A stretch of DNA of 32,057 nucleotides from Bacteroides sp. (GCA_014801585.1 JAAVDX010000025.1:1-32057); one strand, 5' to 3'. Shown: positions 16,735-25,054, counted from the stretch's first letter. A program made the numbers and translations. Notes: generated by a model from the letters alone, not told the origin.

Positions 16735-17625
16735 ATGAAGAAATTTTACGCATTCGCAGCAGCAGCTCTTCTCGCTACTGCAGCTAACGCCCAGAACCTC
16801 TACGTAACTGGCGCAGGTGAATTCGCTAACGGCGAATGGAACGCTGAAACTCCCGATGAGTTCTCTTTCGTTAACGGTCAGTACGAAATCGAAATCGCTA
16901 ACCTTACTCAGCTCAAAATCTCCACTGAATGTGGCGACTGGGACACTTTCAACGCAGGTGTCCTCGGCTGTGAATACGGCAAAGAACCCGGTGTAGCTGT
17001 TGCTCTCGAACCCGGCTACGACGCTAACATCGCTTGCCCCTGGAAGGGTGACTACAAGGTAGTCGTTTCCGGCGATATGTCTACTATCACTCTTACTACT
17101 ACCACTCCTCCTCCCTCCGGCCCCGTTACTATCTACCTCCGTGGCGATATGAACGGCTGGGGTGCTGAAGAAGCTTGGGCTCTCACTCCCGTGACTGAAA
17201 ACATCTGGAAGTTCGTCTTCGCTGAAGAACAGCAGATCGCTCCCGGCGACGGCTTCAAGATCGCTGACGCTGACTGGAACGAGTATAACGCAGGTGGCGA
17301 TGGCACTCCCGCTTCCCTCGACCTCGACTACGAAATCTTCAACGGTGGCAACCCCGCTAACATCACTCTCGACGAGACTTGCAACGGTGTGCTCTGGTTC
17401 GGTATGAATATCGACGGTCAGAACTGGATGTACCTCTCCAACGATAAGGACGCTACTCCCGATTGGTACGAAGGTGGCGACGATCAGGATGGCGTTGCTG
17501 CTGTCGCTGTGGCCAACGAAGCTCCCGTATACTTCAACCTCCAGGGTGTGCGCGTAGCTAACCCCGAAAACGGCATCTACGTGAAGGTCGTTGCAGGCAA
17601 AGCTACTAAAGCTGTCATCAAATAA
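16735..17625 (+). CDS. Secreted protein with two SusE/F-type starch-binding-like modules and a sorting-like tail
   Basis: Exported protein of 296 residues. Type I signal peptide (cleavage after AANAQ, about residue 20), no lipobox. Module 1 (21-125: LYVTGAGEFANGEWNAETP) and module 2 (134-245: VTIYLRGDMNGWGAEEAWAL) share the beta-sandwich start and Trp pattern of SusE/SusF binding domains and are joined by a TTTTTPPPSGP linker. After an acidic linker (YEGGDDQDG) comes a 45-residue tail, YFNLQGVRVANPENGIYVK with a basic end, resembling type IX secretion C-terminal sorting domains. It probably binds starch outside the cell or at the surface. No catalytic domain. It has its own promoter, and its 3' end runs into a tandem repeat. 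Confidence 0.7.
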   Translation: MKKFYAFAAAALLATAANAQNLYVTGAGEFANGEWNAETPDEFSFVNGQYEIEIANLTQLKISTECGDWDTFNAGVLGCEYGKEPGVAVALEPGYDANIACPWKGDYKVVVSGDMSTITLTTTTPPPSGPVTIYLRGDMNGWGAEEAWALTPVTENIWKFVFAEEQQIAPGDGFKIADADWNEYNAGGDGTPASLDLDYEIFNGGNPANITLDETCNGVLWFGMNIDGQNWMYLSNDKDATPDWYEGGDDQDGVAAVAVANEAPVYFNLQGVRVANPENGIYVKVVAGKATKAVIK

Positions 17626-17733
17626 GAATCCCTCCGAGAACTAAAAAATCCTCTACGAGAATCCGCTCCAAGAAGGAAGGATCCTCCACGAGAACTAAGG
17701 TCCTCTACGAGAATCTTATCAAAGACATAAACC
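17626..17733 (+). repeat. About 54-bp tandem repeat directly after the stop codon
   Basis: Two units (17626-17679, 17680-17733), each with two half-units of the form TCCTC(C/T)ACGAGAA: CGAGAACTAA recurs at 17635 and 17689, and CTACGAGAATC at 17654 and 17706. The gene end ATCAAATAAG is echoed at each unit end as CCAAGAAGGAAGG and ATCAAAGACATAA, so the tail is seen about three times, more weakly than for the sufB repeat. Confidence 0.75.
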
Positions 17734-17749
17734 CACATTTCTCTCCCCT

Positions 17750-17783
17750 GAGGGGCGACCAATCGGTCGCCCCTCTTTTTTTT
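17750..17783 (+). terminator. Rho-independent terminator
   Basis: GAGGGGCGACC (17750-17760), AATC loop, GGTCGCCCCTC (17765-17775), then eight T's. It ends the transcript of the starch-binding-like gene after the tandem repeat. Confidence 0.95.
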
Positions 17784-17884
17784 AAGCACCCTCACAAATC
17801 CTCTTATAATGCCCCCTACACCCTTTTTATCAATCTTTCCCTTAAAAAATCCTTTTTATCTCAAATTTTCTCAAACATTTTGAC

Positions 17885-17892
17885 TAACTTTG
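17885..17892 (+). promoter_or_regulatory. Promoter -7 element before sufB
   Basis: TAACTTTG matches TAnnTTTG exactly, 15 bases before the sufB ATG. No clear TTTG is at the right distance upstream. With a start site around 17899 the leader would be very short, nearly leaderless. Confidence 0.45.
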
Positions 17893-17906
17893 TGTAATTA
17901 TTATAT

Positions 17907-19376
17907 ATGGAAAAGCTTGGTCAAAATGATATGCCTTCGTCGAGCAGCGTAATCGATGAGGCTACTAACTCTGAATATAAATATGGTTTCACCTCAGACA
18001 TCGAGACGGATATCGTCCCGCCCGGACTGACGGAGGAGACCGTTAGACTCATATCCCGACTTAAAGGTGAGCCGGAATGGCTGCTGCAGTTCCGCCTCGA
18101 TGCCTTCCGATACTGGGAGACCCTGACGCCACCTCATTGGGCACATCTCAACATCCCGGAGATTGACTTTCAGGCAATCTCTTACTATGCCGCTCCAAAA
18201 AAGAAAGAGACCAAGAAGAGCCTCGATGAAGTCGATCCCGAACTTATAGATACCTTTAACAAACTCGGTATCTCCCTGCAGGAGCAGAAGCAGCTCGCCG
18301 GCGTTGCCGTCGATGCCGTAATGGACTCCGTCAGCGTCAAGACCACCCACCGCGAAAAACTTGCCGAACTCGGAGTGATCTTCTGCTCTTTCTCGGAAGC
18401 CGTGAAAGATTATCCCGACCTGGTCAGAAAATATCTCGGCACCGTCGTAAATTATCGCGACAATTATTATGCAGCCCTCAACTCGGCCGTCTTCTCCGAT
18501 GGCTCGTTCGTATATATTCCGAAAGGTGTCCGCTGCCCGATGGAACTCTCCACTTATTTCCGTATCAATGCCGCAGGTACCGGGCAGTTTGAACGCACTC
18601 TCATCGTGGCCGACGATGATGCCTACGTCTCTTACCTCGAAGGCTGCACAGCCCCCATGCGCGACGAAAATCAGCTCCATGCCGCAATCGTTGAAATCAT
18701 CGTTGAAGAACGCGCCGAAGTAAAGTATTCTACCGTGCAGAACTGGTATGCCGGTGACAAGGACGGTAAAGGTGGCATCTACAATTTCGTCACCAAGCGC
18801 GGCCTCTGCCGTGGCCATCGCTCTAAGATTTCATGGACTCAGGTGGAGACCGGTTCGGCCATCACTTGGAAATACCCCTCTTGCATCCTGAAAGGCGATG
18901 AATCCGTAGGCGAATTCTACAGCGTCGCCGTCACCAATAATCATCAGGAGGCCGACACGGGCACGAAGATGATTCATATCGGCAAAAATTCACGTTCTAC
19001 TATCGTCAGCAAGGGCATCTCGGCCGGCAAGTCGCAGAATTCCTATCGCGGTCTCGTCCGTATCGATAAGAATGCCACAGGCTGCCGCAATTTCACTCAG
19101 TGTGACTCTCTGCTGATGGGACCCGACTGCGGCGCCCACACTTTCCCTTATATCGACGTGCGCAACCGCGAATCAGTGGCAGAACATGAAGCGACCACCT
19201 CCAAAATCAATGAGGAACAGCTCTTCTATTGCCAGCAGCGCGGAATCCCCATGGAGGAAGCCGTAGGCCTCATCGTCAATGGCTACGCCAAGGAGGTCAT
19301 GAACAAACTCCCCATGGAATTTGCCGTCGAAGCCCAGAAACTCCTCCAGATCACTCTCGAAGGATCCGTAGGATAA
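17907..19376 (+). CDS. sufB: Fe-S cluster assembly protein SufB
   Basis: Scaffold subunit of the SufBCD complex, on which Fe-S clusters are built; 489 residues, normal for SufB. Seen: the N-terminal part ([21 protein letters not shown]), the beta-helix core ([37 protein letters not shown]) and the C-terminal cluster region ([23 protein letters not shown], then EHEATTSKI) with the conserved Cys and Glu, ending in the usual LEGSVG. Normally sufC and sufD follow at once; here the next gene is phoH. SufB needs SufC and SufD, so they must be elsewhere or be replaced. The final codons GGA TCC GTA GGA TAA are repeated twice more downstream. Confidence 0.95.
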   Translation: MEKLGQNDMPSSSSVIDEATNSEYKYGFTSDIETDIVPPGLTEETVRLISRLKGEPEWLLQFRLDAFRYWETLTPPHWAHLNIPEIDFQAISYYAAPKKKETKKSLDEVDPELIDTFNKLGISLQEQKQLAGVAVDAVMDSVSVKTTHREKLAELGVIFCSFSEAVKDYPDLVRKYLGTVVNYRDNYYAALNSAVFSDGSFVYIPKGVRCPMELSTYFRINAAGTGQFERTLIVADDDAYVSYLEGCTAPMRDENQLHAAIVEIIVEERAEVKYSTVQNWYAGDKDGKGGIYNFVTKRGLCRGHRSKISWTQVETGSAITWKYPSCILKGDESVGEFYSVAVTNNHQEADTGTKMIHIGKNSRSTIVSKGISAGKSQNSYRGLVRIDKNATGCRNFTQCDSLLMGPDCGAHTFPYIDVRNRESVAEHEATTSKINEEQLFYCQQRGIPMEEAVGLIVNGYAKEVMNKLPMEFAVEAQKLLQITLEGSVG

Positions 19377-19486
19377 CATCATTATTCCCCCCGAGGGTTA
19401 AACGGATCTGTAGGATAACACCATTACCCACCCGAGGGTTATACAGTTCCGTAGGATAACACCATTATTTCCCCCGAGGGTTAAAC
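19362..19486 (+). repeat. Three 42-bp tandem units repeating the sufB tail and stop codon
   Basis: Units at 19362-19403, 19404-19444 and 19445-19486 (42, 41, 42 bases). The first is the coding end of sufB (GSVG, stop) plus 27 bases. Unit 2 begins GGATCTGTAGGATAAC and unit 3 AGTTCCGTAGGATAAC, so GSVG-stop is kept (TCC to TCT is silent) or nearly kept. Each unit also has TAAC and GTTA able to pair around a CCC-GAGGG motif. The units fill the whole gap between sufB and phoH. Confidence 0.95.
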
Positions 19487-19494
19487 ATTACTCT

Positions 19495-20490
19495 ATGATT
19501 GAAAGAACCGTAATAGTCGACGGCATAGACCCTCAGACCTTCTATGGCGTCAACAACTCAAATATCAACCTCATCCGCAATCTCTTCCCGAAATTGCGAA
19601 TGGCGGCGCGTGGCAGTGTCATCAAGGTGATCGGTGAAGATTCAGAGACTGCTGAATTCGAGCGCAAGATAAAGGCTATCGAGGCATATGCCGCCAAATA
19701 CAACAAACTGACGGATGAAGTCATTATCGACATCATCAAAGGTCAGCCTCCTAAAGCCGTCAATTCGGAAGGGGTCATCATCTTCGGTCAGAGCGGCCGT
19801 CCGATCGCACCGCGAAATGCCAATCAGGCTAAAATGGTGAAATCTTTCGAGGAGAATGATCTTACATTCGCTCTCGGTCCGGCCGGTACGGGAAAGACCT
19901 ATATCGCAATCGCACTTGCAGTCGCAGCCTTGAAAAACCGTACCTGCAAGAAAATCATCCTCTCGCGTCCGGCCGTGGAAGCAGGTGAGAAACTCGGATT
20001 CCTCCCTGGCGACATGAAGGATAAGATCGATCCCTATCTCCGCCCCCTCTACGACGCTTTGGAAGATATGCTCCCGGCCGTAAAACTTAAGGAGTATATG
20101 GAAGCCGACACAATTCAGATCGCTCCGCTCGCCTTCATGCGCGGACGCACCCTCAACGATGCAATCATCATCCTCGACGAAGCCCAGAACACGACGAAAC
20201 ATCAGATGAAGATGTTCCTTACCCGACTCGGCGTCAATGCCAAGATGATTATCACCGGCGACGCTACTCAGATCGATCTGCCGAGAAGTGTGCAGTCGGG
20301 CCTGATGCAGGCGCTCCGGATTCTGCGCGGAGTGAAGGGTATCGGAATTATCGAATATGCCAAGAAGGATATCGTGCGTCATCCGCTCGTGCAGCGTATC
20401 GTCGACGCCTACGAAGCCCGAGAAGAGAAGGTGGATAAGGAGTTTGAAGAAAAACTCGCTACTTCCACCGAGGACAAACCGAAAGATTGA
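19495..20490 (+). CDS. phoH: PhoH-family ATPase
   Basis: Cytoplasmic P-loop ATPase of 331 residues, typical for PhoH-like (YbeZ-type) proteins, linked in other bacteria to ribosome/RNA metabolism and YbeY. An N-terminal RNA-binding-like region (VIDGIDPQTF...SVIKVIGED, 8-49) precedes the PhoH core: Walker A GPAGTGKT (128-135), a SRPAVEAGEKLGFLPGD segment (157-173), Walker B AIIILDEAQNTT (223-234), and ITGDATQIDLP (253-263). It is translated from the ATG at 19495, 8 bases after the last sufB repeat unit. No ybeY gene follows here. Its own 3' end also runs into a short tandem repeat. Confidence 0.9.
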   Translation: MIERTVIVDGIDPQTFYGVNNSNINLIRNLFPKLRMAARGSVIKVIGEDSETAEFERKIKAIEAYAAKYNKLTDEVIIDIIKGQPPKAVNSEGVIIFGQSGRPIAPRNANQAKMVKSFEENDLTFALGPAGTGKTYIAIALAVAALKNRTCKKIILSRPAVEAGEKLGFLPGDMKDKIDPYLRPLYDALEDMLPAVKLKEYMEADTIQIAPLAFMRGRTLNDAIIILDEAQNTTKHQMKMFLTRLGVNAKMIITGDATQIDLPRSVQSGLMQALRILRGVKGIGIIEYAKKDIVRHPLVQRIVDAYEAREEKVDKEFEEKLATSTEDKPKD

Positions 20491-20527
20491 GATTGTTTAA
20501 GAGGACGGTTGTTTAAGAAAAAAGCTG
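20481..20527 (+). repeat. 16-bp tandem repeat overlapping the phoH stop codon
   Basis: GAAAGATTGAGATTG (20481-20495, contains the TGA stop), TTTAAGAGGACGGTTG (20496-20511), TTTAAGAAAAAAGCTG (20512-20527) and a partial CTTAGAGTC. TTGTTTAAGA is repeated exactly at 20493 and 20509. Short and partly degenerate, but the same layout as the longer gene-tail repeats upstream. Confidence 0.55.
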
Positions 20528-20579
20528 CTTAGAGTCTTTCTTATAAAGACGAGTCATTCAAAAAAATCTGTAAAAAGAA

Positions 20580-21302
20580 ATGATTAAACCAGGAGATACA
20601 GTCAGATACCTTAATTCCGTAGGCGGAGGTGTCGTCACCCGCGTCGACGGGAAGATAGCATACGTCGACGATCAGGGATTTGAGACCCCTTGTCAGGTGA
20701 AAGAACTCGTAGTAGTGCTTCCGGCAGGCCATCAGAAAAACCCTTCCGGAGCCAAACTGATGTTTGATCAAAGCGCTTTCGACGCCGGAAAGGCAGACGT
20801 GCGTCCCGAACCCAAGCTCGCAAAGGATAATACCCCCGAGCCCGCTCCTCTACCTCCTGCTCCGGAGACTGCCCACGGCGACCGCCTCACTCTCTCGCTG
20901 GCTTTCGAGCCTTCCGATCTGAAGCATCTCTCGGAATCCAATTTCAATGCCGTCCTCGTCAACGATTCCAACTATACCCTCCAATTCTATCTGGCAGGAC
21001 GCGCGCCTGAAAATGCTGAATGGAGCATAATATATCAGGGCGACGTGCAACCCAACGAATTGATCGACCTCGCACAATTCTCCCACTCCACTCTTGGAAG
21101 AATCGAGCGGGTAGTTTTCCAAGCCATAGCCTTCAAGCAGGGCAAGGGATTTGAGATAAAAGATCCGATAGCTGTGATGAGAAAACTCGATCTGACAAAA
21201 TTCTTCAAACTCCATTGCTTCCGCCCCGGCCGCTTCTTCGATGAACCCGTACTGGAATTCCCCCTCATCAACTCCGACCGCTTCCAGCGCCAGCAATCCT
21301 GA
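20580..21302 (+). CDS. DUF2027-family protein, short form
   Basis: Cytoplasmic protein of 240 residues. The first 45 residues (MIKPGDTVRYLNSVGGGVVT, DGKIAYVDDQGFETPCQVKE) are a small beta-barrel typical of DUF2027 proteins of Bacteroidetes. A Pro-rich linker (84-96) leads to a beta-sandwich domain (LSLAFEPSDLKHLSESNFNA, 104-123). Related proteins, as I recall them, continue into a C-terminal Smr-type domain of about 100 residues; here the protein stops at PLINSDRFQRQQS and the next gene starts 15 bases later, so that domain is absent. Function unknown; a nucleic-acid role has been suggested by Smr in longer members only. Confidence 0.7.
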   Translation: MIKPGDTVRYLNSVGGGVVTRVDGKIAYVDDQGFETPCQVKELVVVLPAGHQKNPSGAKLMFDQSAFDAGKADVRPEPKLAKDNTPEPAPLPPAPETAHGDRLTLSLAFEPSDLKHLSESNFNAVLVNDSNYTLQFYLAGRAPENAEWSIIYQGDVQPNELIDLAQFSHSTLGRIERVVFQAIAFKQGKGFEIKDPIAVMRKLDLTKFFKLHCFRPGRFFDEPVLEFPLINSDRFQRQQS

Positions 21303-21316
21303 AAACCACAATCCCA

Positions 21317-21760
21317 ATGGCAAAGCCCTCACAAATATTCTGGACCTATCCGGCCGAAGCGGAGTCGGGCAAGACTCTTATCGTCACAGGCCGAGATGAC
21401 ATAGATTCTTTCCGCGAATCCGGCAAATATCCTTTCCGACTCAACGTCTATTGGGATTATACCCCACTCCCCGATGGCATGCCCGGGGAGCAGGACGCTC
21501 AATTGATGGAGGAGGCTACCGAGCGCTTCCTCACCGAGACTAAGAAAGACACGGCCGCCGTGCTCACCGGTATCTATACCGGCGACGGGCGGCGTGACTG
21601 GGTGTTCTACACGCGTTCGCTACATATCTTCCGTAATATCCTCAATCGCGCGCTCGCCGATCTCCCACAACTTCCGATCGCCATCGAAGCCTGCGAAGAC
21701 CCTGACTGGGAAGAATACTCCCAAATGCGCGAAGCCACCTATATCCCGCCGGAAGACTGA
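21317..21760 (+). CDS. DUF695-domain protein
   Basis: Small cytoplasmic protein of 147 residues of unknown function. Features of DUF695: an aromatic-rich start (FWTYPAEAES), FRLNVYWDYTPLPDGMP, a middle segment on which YTGDGRRDWVFYTRSLHIFR lies, and IEACEDPDWEEYSQM at the end, where DPDWEEY is characteristic. No signal peptide or membrane segment. It lies 14 bases after the DUF2027 gene and is probably co-transcribed with it. Confidence 0.75.
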   Translation: MAKPSQIFWTYPAEAESGKTLIVTGRDDIDSFRESGKYPFRLNVYWDYTPLPDGMPGEQDAQLMEEATERFLTETKKDTAAVLTGIYTGDGRRDWVFYTRSLHIFRNILNRALADLPQLPIAIEACEDPDWEEYSQMREATYIPPED

Positions 21761-21881
21761 AAGCAGAGGCAAAAGATCCTACTGGAAAAGAATTAGCATC
21801 GCAAAATCAGCCGTCTTATAAGCTTGATAACTGTATCTCAAAATTTAAACAACTAAATAATTTAACTATAAAAATCTTATC

Positions 21882-24662
21882 ATGTTAAAATTCAAACTTC
21901 TGACTATCTGCGCCATGATTGCGGCAGCCTTCGGTCTGCAGGCTCAGGTCGTCACCTACGAGCCTGATCCGCTCTACGACAACAGTGAGAATGTCGTGAT
22001 CTATTTCCACGCCGATCAGGGCAACAAGGGCCTTGCCAATCAGGCCGAATCCGTGAAGATCTATGCCCACACAGGAGTAATCACTTCCAATTCCAAGGAT
22101 AACTCCGACTGGAAATATGCCACTGACTGGCTCGACAATTCCGCCAAGTATCTTCTGACCTACGTCTCTCCGAATCTCTACAAACTTGAGATCGGCAACA
22201 TCAAGACTTTCTACAACATTAAGTCAACATCGGAAGTAGTGAAGAGTCTGGTCTTCGTATTCCGTAACTCTACGGGCTCGAAGGAAGGCAAGGGCACGGG
22301 CGGCGCTGATATCACAGTCCCCGTCGTTTCAACTGCTCTTCAGCTGGATTTCACCTCCGACGCACCTTCCACTACCATCTCTGCCGAGAATGCTACCGTG
22401 AAGTTTGACTTCACTTCAAATCAGGTGGCCGATGAGATGTGGATCGCAGTCAACGGTATCGCCATTGCTGAAGGCACTAATATCAAGGAACTCCACGCCT
22501 CCTACACATTCACCGAACCGGGCGCATATAACGTCTACGGCAACGTGAAGATCAACGGCAAGCAGTCGTCGAAAGGTTTCCGTCTGACCTACGTCAACGC
22601 TTCCGCTCAGAAAGATTATCCCGGCGGTGTGCCCAAAATGGGCGCTGTACGTGCCGACAACGGTGACGTCCTCTTCTGTCTCGCAGCTCCGCAGAAACTC
22701 TCCTGCGAACTCATCGGTTCATGGAATGATTATGCTTCCGACCCCAACCAGAAGATGTACTATCAGGACTACGATGGCCAGCGCTATTTCTGGACCTCCG
22801 TCAGCGGTCTCGACAACACTTCGATGTATTTCTACTACTATAATGTAGACGAAGGCACAAAGGTAGGCGATCCTTATGCAAAACTTATTCTCGACCCCTC
22901 GAATGATAAATATATTCCCGAAAGCGTCTATCCCAATCTCCCGGCATATCCTTCGGATAAGGTGACAGGCAGCGTGCCTCTGGCAGTATATCAGGAGAAT
23001 ATCAACGACTATAACTGGACCGACGATGACTTCAAACCCGTAGCTAAGAAAGATCTCGTCATCTATGAGCTCCTTTTCCGTGACTTCACCGGCACTGAAG
23101 GTAAGGCCAACGGCAACGGCACCGTGAAGCTTGCACTCGAGAAGCTCCCCTATCTGAAGGAACTCGGAGTCAACGCCATCGAGGTGCTTCCGATCAATGA
23201 ATTCAACGGCAATATCTCCTGGGGCTATAATCCCAACTTCTACTTTGCTCCCGATAAGGCATATGGTACTCCCGATGATTATAAGGAATTCATCAACACA
23301 TGCCATGAAAACGGTATTGCCGTGATTCTCGATATGGTATTCAACCAGACCGACTGGCTCCACCCCTGGTATCGTATGTATCCCGCCGGATCCAACCCGA
23401 TGTATAACGCTGACGCCCCCCACGCCTACAGCGTGCTCAACGACGTCAATCAGGGTCATCCTCTGATCCGCCAGCAGTGGAAGGACGTTGTAAAATACTG
23501 GATGGAGGAATATCACATCGACGGCTATCGTTTCGACCTCGTAAAGGGTCTCGGCGACAATGATTCCTATGCCAACAGCGGCGACTCGGGCACAAACGCC
23601 TACAACGCTTCTCGCGTAGCCAACATGCACGCTATTCAGGAAGCCATGAATGAAGTGAACCCGGATGCTTACTTCATCAATGAGAATCTCGCAGGCGCTA
23701 AGGAAGAAAACGAAATGGCTGCGTTCGGCATGCTCAACTGGGCTAATGTGAATACTGAAGGATGCCAGTACGCGATGGGCTTCTCAAGCAATTCCGGCCT
23801 GCAGCGCATGTGGGCTGTGAAGGATTCCCGCACAGTCAATTCTACTGTAGCTTACCTTGAGTCTCACGACGAAGAGCGCCTTGCCTACAAGCAGATCACT
23901 TTCGGCAATGCCAATATCAAGAATAATCATCAGGCACAGTGTCGTCGTCTCGGTTCGGCCGCTGCCCAGATGATTCTCGTCCCCGGAGCTCACATGATCT
24001 GGGAATTCTCGGAAATGGGCAACGCTCAGTCAACGAAGAATGCCGATGGCGGTAATAATACCGACCCGAAGATCGTCAACTGGAATCTCCTTCAGGATCC
24101 CGACAACTATGGCCTTTATCGCAACTATTGCGAACTTATCGATATACGTACAGCCAACCCCGATCTCTTCGATGAGGCTGCCTCCTACAGCGCAGCGGTT
24201 ACGGCCAGCGATTGGGCTAAAGGCCGCACAATCATCTCCACAACTCCGGAGAAGGAGCTTATATGCGCCATCAACCCCGGCATGTCGACCGAACTGACAA
24301 TCCCCATCGCCTTCTCTTCTACTAAGGAGAGCGATTATAAGATTGCCTCTAAGTCATACGCAACTAATCCGACATTTGACGTAGCAGCCGGCACAGTAAC
24401 AGTTCCTGCCAACAGTTATGTTGTACTGGTCAACAATAAGGTTTCTGCTGTAGAGGGTATCGAGGCTGCCGACTCTTCACTGGCAGTTGCTACCGGTGCA
24501 GGCAGCCTGACAGTGGCAGGTGCTACGGATGGCATCGAGATCTACGGCCTTGACGGCACACTCCGCTACACTTCCGCCTCCGATGCAGCCGACGTAGCTC
24601 TCCCCGCCGGACTCTACATCGTGCGCAGCGGCAAGGAATCCCGCAAAGCCATCGTAAGATAA
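21882..24662 (+). CDS. Secreted GH13 alpha-amylase with binding modules and sorting-like tail
   Basis: Extracellular or surface starch hydrolase of 926 residues, likely the partner that plays the role of SusG. Type I signal peptide (1-22, ending LQAQ) without a lipobox Cys, unlike SusG. N-terminal beta domain 24-148; an Ig-like domain 150-240; a CBM48-like domain 252-340; GH13 barrel about 390-760 with Asp552 (DGYRFDLVKG, nucleophile), Glu601 (YFINENLAG, acid/base) and Asp663 (ESHDEER); C-terminal beta domain; then a tail, IEIYGLDGTLRYTS...LPAGLYIVRSGKES with a basic end, resembling a type IX sorting domain. It stands alone, 5.6 kb from susF, and ends in a strong terminator. No consensus promoter was found upstream. 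Confidence 0.88.
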   Translation: MLKFKLLTICAMIAAAFGLQAQVVTYEPDPLYDNSENVVIYFHADQGNKGLANQAESVKIYAHTGVITSNSKDNSDWKYATDWLDNSAKYLLTYVSPNLYKLEIGNIKTFYNIKSTSEVVKSLVFVFRNSTGSKEGKGTGGADITVPVVSTALQLDFTSDAPSTTISAENATVKFDFTSNQVADEMWIAVNGIAIAEGTNIKELHASYTFTEPGAYNVYGNVKINGKQSSKGFRLTYVNASAQKDYPGGVPKMGAVRADNGDVLFCLAAPQKLSCELIGSWNDYASDPNQKMYYQDYDGQRYFWTSVSGLDNTSMYFYYYNVDEGTKVGDPYAKLILDPSNDKYIPESVYPNLPAYPSDKVTGSVPLAVYQENINDYNWTDDDFKPVAKKDLVIYELLFRDFTGTEGKANGNGTVKLALEKLPYLKELGVNAIEVLPINEFNGNISWGYNPNFYFAPDKAYGTPDDYKEFINTCHENGIAVILDMVFNQTDWLHPWYRMYPAGSNPMYNADAPHAYSVLNDVNQGHPLIRQQWKDVVKYWMEEYHIDGYRFDLVKGLGDNDSYANSGDSGTNAYNASRVANMHAIQEAMNEVNPDAYFINENLAGAKEENEMAAFGMLNWANVNTEGCQYAMGFSSNSGLQRMWAVKDSRTVNSTVAYLESHDEERLAYKQITFGNANIKNNHQAQCRRLGSAAAQMILVPGAHMIWEFSEMGNAQSTKNADGGNNTDPKIVNWNLLQDPDNYGLYRNYCELIDIRTANPDLFDEAASYSAAVTASDWAKGRTIISTTPEKELICAINPGMSTELTIPIAFSSTKESDYKIASKSYATNPTFDVAAGTVTVPANSYVVLVNNKVSAVEGIEAADSSLAVATGAGSLTVAGATDGIEIYGLDGTLRYTSASDAADVALPAGLYIVRSGKESRKAIVR

Positions 24663-24687
24663 AACTTCTTAGATTACCATAAAATCA

Positions 24688-24722
24688 GGGTCGAATCCAT
24701 TCGCAGGATTCGACCCTTTTTT
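24688..24722 (+). terminator. Rho-independent terminator of the alpha-amylase gene
   Basis: GGGTCGAATCC (24688-24698), loop ATTCGCA, GGATTCGACCC (24706-24716), then six T's. Confidence 0.95.
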
Positions 24723-24784
24723 ATTCTTGTGTATCTTTAACTTTTCTACACTAATATTTACAGCCATAGCGGCGTTTTCAATAT

Positions 24785-24945
24785 GTCTAAACCAAAGATG
24801 GGTATCCTCCCGGAAGGCCTTACCGGCACTCCGCCCTGATGAGGATTATCCAAATCTTCTGGTAGCCTTAAGAGATACCCCCGGTAGGGCGGACAGGCCT
24901 GCCGCGATGGCATCCCTGCCCATAGGCGCGTGCCGACAGCAGTGG
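24785..24945 (+). ncRNA. ssrS: 6S-like RNA (SsrS), ends approximate
   Basis: A non-coding segment with a rod-like fold and words shared with 6S RNA, the RNA that mimics an open promoter and binds RNA polymerase. Matches to E. coli 6S as I recall it: GGCACTCCGC then TGATGAG, AGCCTTAA, and ACAGGCCTGCCGC then GGCATC, in that order and spacing. Folding: ATGGG (24798-24802) with CCCAT (24919-24923), AGGCCT (24815-24820) with AGGCCT (24895-24900), TCCGCCCT (24830-24837) with AGGGCGGA (24886-24893), and inner stems GGAT-ATCC and GGTA-TACC. It lies between a terminator and relA/spoT. Bacteroidales 6S candidates are known to Rfam as Bacteroidales-1, which this may be. Confidence 0.62.
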
Positions 24946-25054
24946 TGATTTACGCTTCATAGCCTTCAACCGCTGACACCGCTTCGCGCTAACCGGACGG
25001 AAAACATGAATTGTCTAAATTTTGGGTTATATACATTAGTAATTTCTATCAGAA

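Noticed and set aside
19362-19486. CRISPR array
   Set aside because: The repeats are directly adjacent with no unique spacers and start within a coding region.
21761-21881. Promoter or repeat before the 926-residue amylase
   Set aside because: No TAnnTTTG with a spaced TTTG and no clear tandem unit could be supported in this 121-base gap.
24806-24820. CCCGGAAGG, resembling the SRP RNA tetraloop
   Set aside because: The conserved AGCAGC partner does not follow in place; the remaining words fit 6S RNA better.
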